DNA from: Klebsiella pneumoniae
GTDB taxonomy: Bacteria > Myxococcota_A > UBA796 > SXON01
Reading direction: 5' to 3'
DNA: 64,000 nt
Assembly: GCA_945862325.1 (NCBI GenBank)
Contig: CAMAXZ010000002.1
Coordinates: 154,849 to 218,848, forward strand
Positions 59,140 through 64,000 of this stretch are shown here, in pieces; the stretch's first letter is position 1, and every line of letters begins with the position of its first letter. The notes beneath the pieces are model-generated. The model was not told the origin of the DNA, ran no database searches, and saw only the letters and a list, made by a program, of their open reading frames with translations. The position numbers and the translations under genes are program-made.

Positions 59140-60437
59140 TGCTTCTCGCGATGATCGGCCTCGCGTCGGCGATGACGCTCGAGGATGCCTGGGCGCGGGT
59201 CGAGGCCGACGGCCAGGAGACGACGCTGCTCACCGAGCAGCGCCGCCAGGCGGAGCTGTACCGGACGATGGCGTGGGCCACCGTGTCGCCGAAGGTGTCC
59301 GTCAGCGGGAACTTCAACGTCAACGAGCGGGAGATCGCGCTCGACTTCTCGCAGAGCTTCCCACCCGAGGTGCTCGACCTGATCGAGGGGTTCACCGGAG
59401 AGCCGGTGGACTTCGGCGATCCGACGATCATCCAGGAGAAGGACTACTTCGACGCGAACGTCACCATCGTCCAGCCCCTGTTCTCGGCGAAGGCGATCCC
59501 CGGCTTGTACGGCGCGCAGGCGCTCGCGCGGGCGGGTCAGGCGCAGGAGGAGGCAGGGCGGGCGCAGCTCCGCCTCGGGGTGGCGCGCGCGTTCTGGGGC
59601 GTGGCCGTCGCGCGTGAGGGGGAGCGGGTCTCGACCGACGCGCTCGACGTCGCGAAGCGGTACCTCGTGACGGCGAAGGCGTTGGTGGCGGCGGGCAGCG
59701 CCACGCGCCAGACCGAGCTCCAGGCGGCCATCGGCGTCGCGCGGGCGCAGCGGGACCTCGCGGCGGCGGTCGCCCGCCGCACACAGGCAGAAGAAGCGTT
59801 CGCGGCGCTGGTCGGGGTGTCCGACGTCGGCGCCCTCGACCTCCCCGACGGGCCGCGGAGCCTGCCGGTCGACGACACGGCGTCGGCGGTGGGTCGGGCG
59901 ACGGACCGTCGTCCGGACCTGCGGGCGGCGGAGGAGCAGCTGCGCGCGGCGCGCCAGACGCGCCTCGCGACGGACCTCGGCTGGGTGCCGTCGCTCGACG
60001 GGCGCTTCACGCAGGCGTGGTCCGAAAACGCAGGCTTCTCCGGCGCGAACTCGAACTGGATGTTGGTGTTCACCGCGAGCTGGACGCCTTGGGACGGCGG
60101 GTTCCGCATCGCCGAGCAGGAGCGCACCGCGAGCGTGCTCCGACAGGCGACGGCCTCGGTAGAGAAGGCGCGGGAGGACGTGGCGACCGAGGTGCGCTCG
60201 GCCTGGGAGGAGCGGGAGCGCGCGCAGCTCGCGCTCGCCGCGGCGCGCGAGGAGCTCGGCCTCGCCGAAGAGAACCTCCGCCTCGCGGAGATCAGCTACG
60301 AGGCGGGCGCTTCTGCCTACCTCGACCTCGAGCAGGCGCGTGTGGGTCGCGACGCCGCGCGGCTGACCGTCACGGCGGAGACCATGAACCTGGACCTCGC
60401 CAACCTCAGCATGCTCAAGGCCACCGGCGACCTGTAG
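59139..60437 (+). CDS. TolC-family outer membrane efflux protein
   Basis: Signal peptide MLLAMIGLASAMTLEDAWARV; duplicated helical repeats (ATDRRPDLRAAEEQLRAARQTRLATDLGWVPSLDGRFTQAW). Confidence 0.88.
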
Positions 60438-60470
60438 CGGGCCCGGGATAGGCGCCGGGCGAGGGCTCGG

Positions 60471-61961
60471 GTGAACGTACGTACCGAGGGGCTGCTGCGC
60501 GTGGGCGTCGTCGCGCTGGCGATGGCACTCCTCGTGCGGCTGGCGCTGCACTACAGGGCGTTGTTCCTCGGTAACGCAGTCGACGACGCCTACATCTCCT
60601 TCCGCTACCTCGATCACCTCCTCGCCGGCCAGGGCCTCGTGTGGAACCCGGGCGAGCGCGTCGAGGGCTACTCGAACCTCGGTTGGATCCTCCTCCTCGC
60701 GCCGCTTCGCGCCCTCGGGTGGGACGTGGTGGCGGTCGCGCAGTCGGTCGGGGTCGGTCTGGCCCTGCTCGCGGTCGTCGCCGCGGTGGTCGCGGCCTCG
60801 CGGCTCTTCGGAGTCCGCTCCGTGTGGGCGCTCGGCTTCGTGGCGCTCGTGCCTGCGACGAGCGGCTACTTCGCGGCGTGGTCCGTCGCCGGCCTCGAGA
60901 CGAGCCTGCACGCGCTCCTGTTGCTCGTCGGGTGGTGGAGGTACGAGGAAGAAGCCCGAGACGGGGCGCTGCGACCGTGGTCCGGGCTCGTGTTCGCGGC
61001 CCTCGTGGCCACGCGGCCGGAGGGCCTCTGGGTCGCGTCGTTGGTCGCGGCGGCGCACGTCGCGCGGGCGCGCGCGCTCGGCGTCGCGCTCGGCGATCCC
61101 CGGGTGTGGCGCTTCCTCGTCGTGCTCGCCGCGCCGATCGTGGCGTACGAAGCGTGGAGGTTGTCGTACTTCGGGCCCTGGCTCTCCCCGACGTCGGTGC
61201 GGGCCAAGGTGGGCGCGAGCCTCGCTTCGGTGCTGCGCGGCGTCGGCTACGTGCACGACCGCTTCGCTTCGCCCTACCTGCTGCTGTGCGCACCCCTGGG
61301 CCTGCTCGGGCTCGGGCCGCGCGCCCCGGCGCTCGTCACCGGAGCGCTCCTGGTGGCCTTCCAGATCGCCCTCGTGGTGGGCGTCGGCGGCGATTGGGCG
61401 GTGGGTCGGCTCTTCGCGCCGATCCTCCCTCTCGGGGCGGTGGTCCTCGTCGGGGCCGCGGCCGAGCTCGTGGCCCTCGCGCCCGCCCTGGCGGCCCCCA
61501 TGGTGCGCGCCGTCGCCGGGGCGGCCGCTGCGGCGTGGCTCGCGTACGCGGCGTGGGTCACCGGCCCGCTGGGCGAGGAGCGGTTCTTTCGGGGCTACGC
61601 GGCGTACGACGCCGAACGCGTCCGAATCGGGCTCTGGCTCCGCGAGGCGCCCCCGGGCACCCGCGTGGCGGTCTACGCCGCCGGCCAGATCCCCTACTAC
61701 TCGGGGCTCTACGCGCACGACATGCTCGGGCTGAACGATCTCCACATCGCCGCGGTAGAGGTCGCGAACTTCGGCGAGGGCGTCGCCGGGCACGAGAAGT
61801 CGGACCCGGCCTACACGCTCGACGTCATCCGGCCCGACGTCATCGTCGACGGGCACCTCGTGCCCGGGCTCGCCGCGCACCCGTCGTTCGCGCGCTACCG
61901 CGAGCTGTCGGGCTTCGCGCACAGCCGGGTGTTCGTCACGGATCGCGCGGCGAACCGCTGA
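60471..61961 (+). CDS. Multi-TM membrane protein resembling GT-C glycosyltransferases
   Basis: NAVDDAYISFRYLDHLLAGQGLVWNPGERVEGYSNLGWILLLAPL: DDAYIxxRY loop typical of GT-C/arabinofuranosyltransferase-like proteins; many TM helices. Confidence 0.7.
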   Translation: MNVRTEGLLRVGVVALAMALLVRLALHYRALFLGNAVDDAYISFRYLDHLLAGQGLVWNPGERVEGYSNLGWILLLAPLRALGWDVVAVAQSVGVGLALLAVVAAVVAASRLFGVRSVWALGFVALVPATSGYFAAWSVAGLETSLHALLLLVGWWRYEEEARDGALRPWSGLVFAALVATRPEGLWVASLVAAAHVARARALGVALGDPRVWRFLVVLAAPIVAYEAWRLSYFGPWLSPTSVRAKVGASLASVLRGVGYVHDRFASPYLLLCAPLGLLGLGPRAPALVTGALLVAFQIALVVGVGGDWAVGRLFAPILPLGAVVLVGAAAELVALAPALAAPMVRAVAGAAAAAWLAYAAWVTGPLGEERFFRGYAAYDAERVRIGLWLREAPPGTRVAVYAAGQIPYYSGLYAHDMLGLNDLHIAAVEVANFGEGVAGHEKSDPAYTLDVIRPDVIVDGHLVPGLAAHPSFARYRELSGFAHSRVFVTDRAANR

Positions 61962-63486
61962 GGGGTCCGCAAGCGGCGCCCGCGGTCGTCGCCTCCTCGT
62001 GCCGGCCGAGCGCGTCCAGGCTGTCGGCGATCAGGCAGTCGAGCTGGGGCGGCGCCGCGTCGCGCCGCACCGCGCGCGCGAGCCGGAGGGCGACGGCAGG
62101 GCTGCCGGACAGGAAGGCCGCCTGCGCCGCGTCCCAGCGCTCGACGTTCGCGTCGGGGACCCGCAACGAGGGCGGAAGATCCTCGATGGCGAGGGCCCAC
62201 GCGTCGGCGGCGACGCGGCGCTGCGCGGCGGTGTCGGCGCGAGACCACGCGACGCGGGCGAGCCGTGCCCGCGCGTAGGGGTTCGTGGGCTCGACCCGGA
62301 GCTCCGCCGCGAAGTGCGTCGCGTCGTCGGCGTACTCCCAGATGCGCGACGCGCTCCGCGGCGCCCACGCGACGAACACCGCCACCACGAACAGGGCGAC
62401 GAGGCGTCGGGGGGCCCCCTGCGCCAGGTGCTCGAGCGGCGCCGCGCCGAGCGTCGCGAGCCAGATCATCGGTACATAGACGTATCGACTGGCTTGTACG
62501 CCGATGAACGGGACGCCCACCGCCGCCGGCGCGAGCAGCACGGCGGCGCCCACACACGCGGCGACCCAGGTCGACAACCGAGGACGATCCCCGCGGAGCC
62601 CCCAGGCGACCGCGACCGCCGCGATGGCCGTGACGACCCCCGCCGGCGCCGCGGCGAGGGCCGCGGGGTCGAAGAGGTGCATCGCCGTCGCGCGCGGCGG
62701 GAGAGTTGGCACGCTGCCGACCGCGTCGAGCCCCGCGAGCGCGACGTGTACGAGGGGAGTGCCGGACGTACCCGCGTAGGGCTCTCCCGTGACGGCGGCG
62801 TGCGCCGTGTACCAGAGGCCGGCGGCGATCGTGGCGCCGACCCCCGCGGCGAGGCCGGCGACCGCGCCGCCGGCGGGTCGCGCGGCGACCGCGGCGGCCG
62901 CCAAGGCCGGCGCGACGAGCAGGGCGCTCTCTTTGCACAGGCACGCCACCAGCGCCCCGATCAGGGCGACGCCGCCGGCGAGCAACGGCGGGCGCGACGC
63001 GGCGCTCCGGAGCGCCGCGAGGGTGCCCACGAGCACCAGGGCGAGCGCGATGTCGAAGATGTCCGAGCTCCAACCAACGACCTCGGGAACTGACGGGTGC
63101 GCCGCGACCACGAGTCCGACGATGAGCGACGCAGGCGGCGACGCCCCCCACGCGCGCGCCGCCACGGCGGCGAGCGCGATGACCCCAAGGTGCAGGCCCA
63201 GGTTGGCGAAGCGGAACACCTCGGGGGACCGTCCGAACGCCATCGCGAGGAGGTGCTGGAGGAAGGCCGGGATCGGGCGCCACAAATGCCCGCCGTCGCC
63301 GGCGGACCACGCGTACGTCGGGTGCGTCCACTCGCCCCAGGGGGCCCCGTGGTTCGCGTGTGTCGCGAGCGCGCGGGCGTCGTCGAGCAGCCACCCGGCG
63401 CGCGCCGCGGCCGGGCCGTACAGCACGATCGCGAGGCAGACCGGCGGCAGCCACGAGGGGACGGGGCCCGCGCGCGTGGGGGACAT
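61936..63486 (-). CDS. Multi-TM membrane protein with C-terminal TPR-like region
   Basis: LLDDARALATHANHGAPWGEWTHP...HLWRPIPAFLQHLLAMAFG followed by TM helices and helical C-terminus. Confidence 0.65.
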   Translation of the reverse strand: MSPTRAGPVPSWLPPVCLAIVLYGPAAARAGWLLDDARALATHANHGAPWGEWTHPTYAWSAGDGGHLWRPIPAFLQHLLAMAFGRSPEVFRFANLGLHLGVIALAAVAARAWGASPPASLIVGLVVAAHPSVPEVVGWSSDIFDIALALVLVGTLAALRSAASRPPLLAGGVALIGALVACLCKESALLVAPALAAAAVAARPAGGAVAGLAAGVGATIAAGLWYTAHAAVTGEPYAGTSGTPLVHVALAGLDAVGSVPTLPPRATAMHLFDPAALAAAPAGVVTAIAAVAVAWGLRGDRPRLSTWVAACVGAAVLLAPAAVGVPFIGVQASRYVYVPMIWLATLGAAPLEHLAQGAPRRLVALFVVAVFVAWAPRSASRIWEYADDATHFAAELRVEPTNPYARARLARVAWSRADTAAQRRVAADAWALAIEDLPPSLRVPDANVERWDAAQAAFLSGSPAVALRLARAVRRDAAPPQLDCLIADSLDALGRHEEATTAGAACGPLSGSPRDP

Positions 63487-63574
63487 CCGCCGGAGCCTAA
63501 GCTCGCGGCGCCGCGCGCCGGCGGACAATTTCTGGCGGGCCCGTATGCTACGTTCCGGCTTCCGCGAGGCACTC

Positions 63575-64000
63575 ATGGTCAACAAGGTCATCCTCATCGG
63601 CAACCTCGGACAGGACCCGGAGCTCCGCTCCACGCAGGGCGGCCAGTCCGTGTGCTCCCTCCGCCTGGCCACGACCGACAAGTACAAGGACAAAGAGGGC
63701 AACATGGTCGACCGCACCGAGTGGCACTCGGTGGTGGTGTGGGGCCGCCAGGCCGAGACGGTCAATCAGTACTGCCGCAAGGGCAAGCAGCTCTTCATCG
63801 AGGGCCGCCTCCAGACCCGGAAGTGGCAGGACAAGAGCGGGCAGGATCGCTACACGACGGAGATCGTGGCGGAGAACGTCCGGTTCCTCGGTGGTGGCGG
63901 TCGCGAGGGCGGCGGCGGCGACGAGGGCGGCGGCGGCGGGTACGGCGGCGGCAACTACGGCGGCGGGCGCGGCGGCGCGGGCGGCGCGTCGGGCGGCGGC
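63575..64000 (+). CDS. ssb: Single-stranded DNA-binding protein, 3' end beyond window
   Basis: MVNKVILIGNLGQDPELRSTQGGQSVCSLRLATTDKYKDKEGNMVDRTEWHSVVVWGRQAETVNQYCRKGKQLFIEGRLQTRKW; Gly-rich tail. Confidence 0.96.
   Translation, partial: MVNKVILIGNLGQDPELRSTQGGQSVCSLRLATTDKYKDKEGNMVDRTEWHSVVVWGRQAETVNQYCRKGKQLFIEGRLQTRKWQDKSGQDRYTTEIVAENVRFLGGGGREGGGGDEGGGGGYGGGNYGGGRGGAGGASGGG

Overview
This is a high-GC bacterial chromosome window. I infer a Myxococcota/deltaproteobacterial-like lineage, but that is not proven. It is centred on the replication-origin gene neighbourhood: mnmE-khpB(jag)-yidC-yidD-rnpA-rpmH on the minus strand, then dnaA-dnaN-recF-gyrB on the plus strand. An AT-rich dnaA-dnaN spacer with DnaA-box-like 9-mers (about 16484-16757) is the best oriC candidate. 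Flanking genes include an RND/MMPL exporter (partial), a formyltransferase-like protein, a FliA/WhiG-type sigma factor, an RNA m5U methyltransferase, LysM/TPR proteins, SCO1, gshB, fabH, two tandem ArsA-like ATPases, an RRM/Gly-rich RNA-binding protein, the PrkA-DUF444-SpoVR operon, CapA, a sugar epimerase and a glycosyltransferase. Further right are a Ser/Thr kinase, a TetR regulator divergent from an RND efflux tripartite operon with two visible palindromic operators, membrane glycosyltransferase-like proteins and ssb (partial). The most unusual stretch is about 35-52 kb. It holds a divergent pair of atypical patatin-like proteins, a nitroreductase-like gene, and an apparent operon of an 11.7-kb single-gene NRPS/PKS megasynthase, an AAA ATPase with a fused C-terminal AbrB/SpoVT-like domain, and a PIN-domain (VapC-like) protein. 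The AAA-AbrB/PIN pair resembles an undescribed ATPase-antitoxin fusion plus RNase module, here 8 bp downstream of a biosynthetic megasynthase. All calls are by eye from the sequence and ORF translations; no database searches were run.
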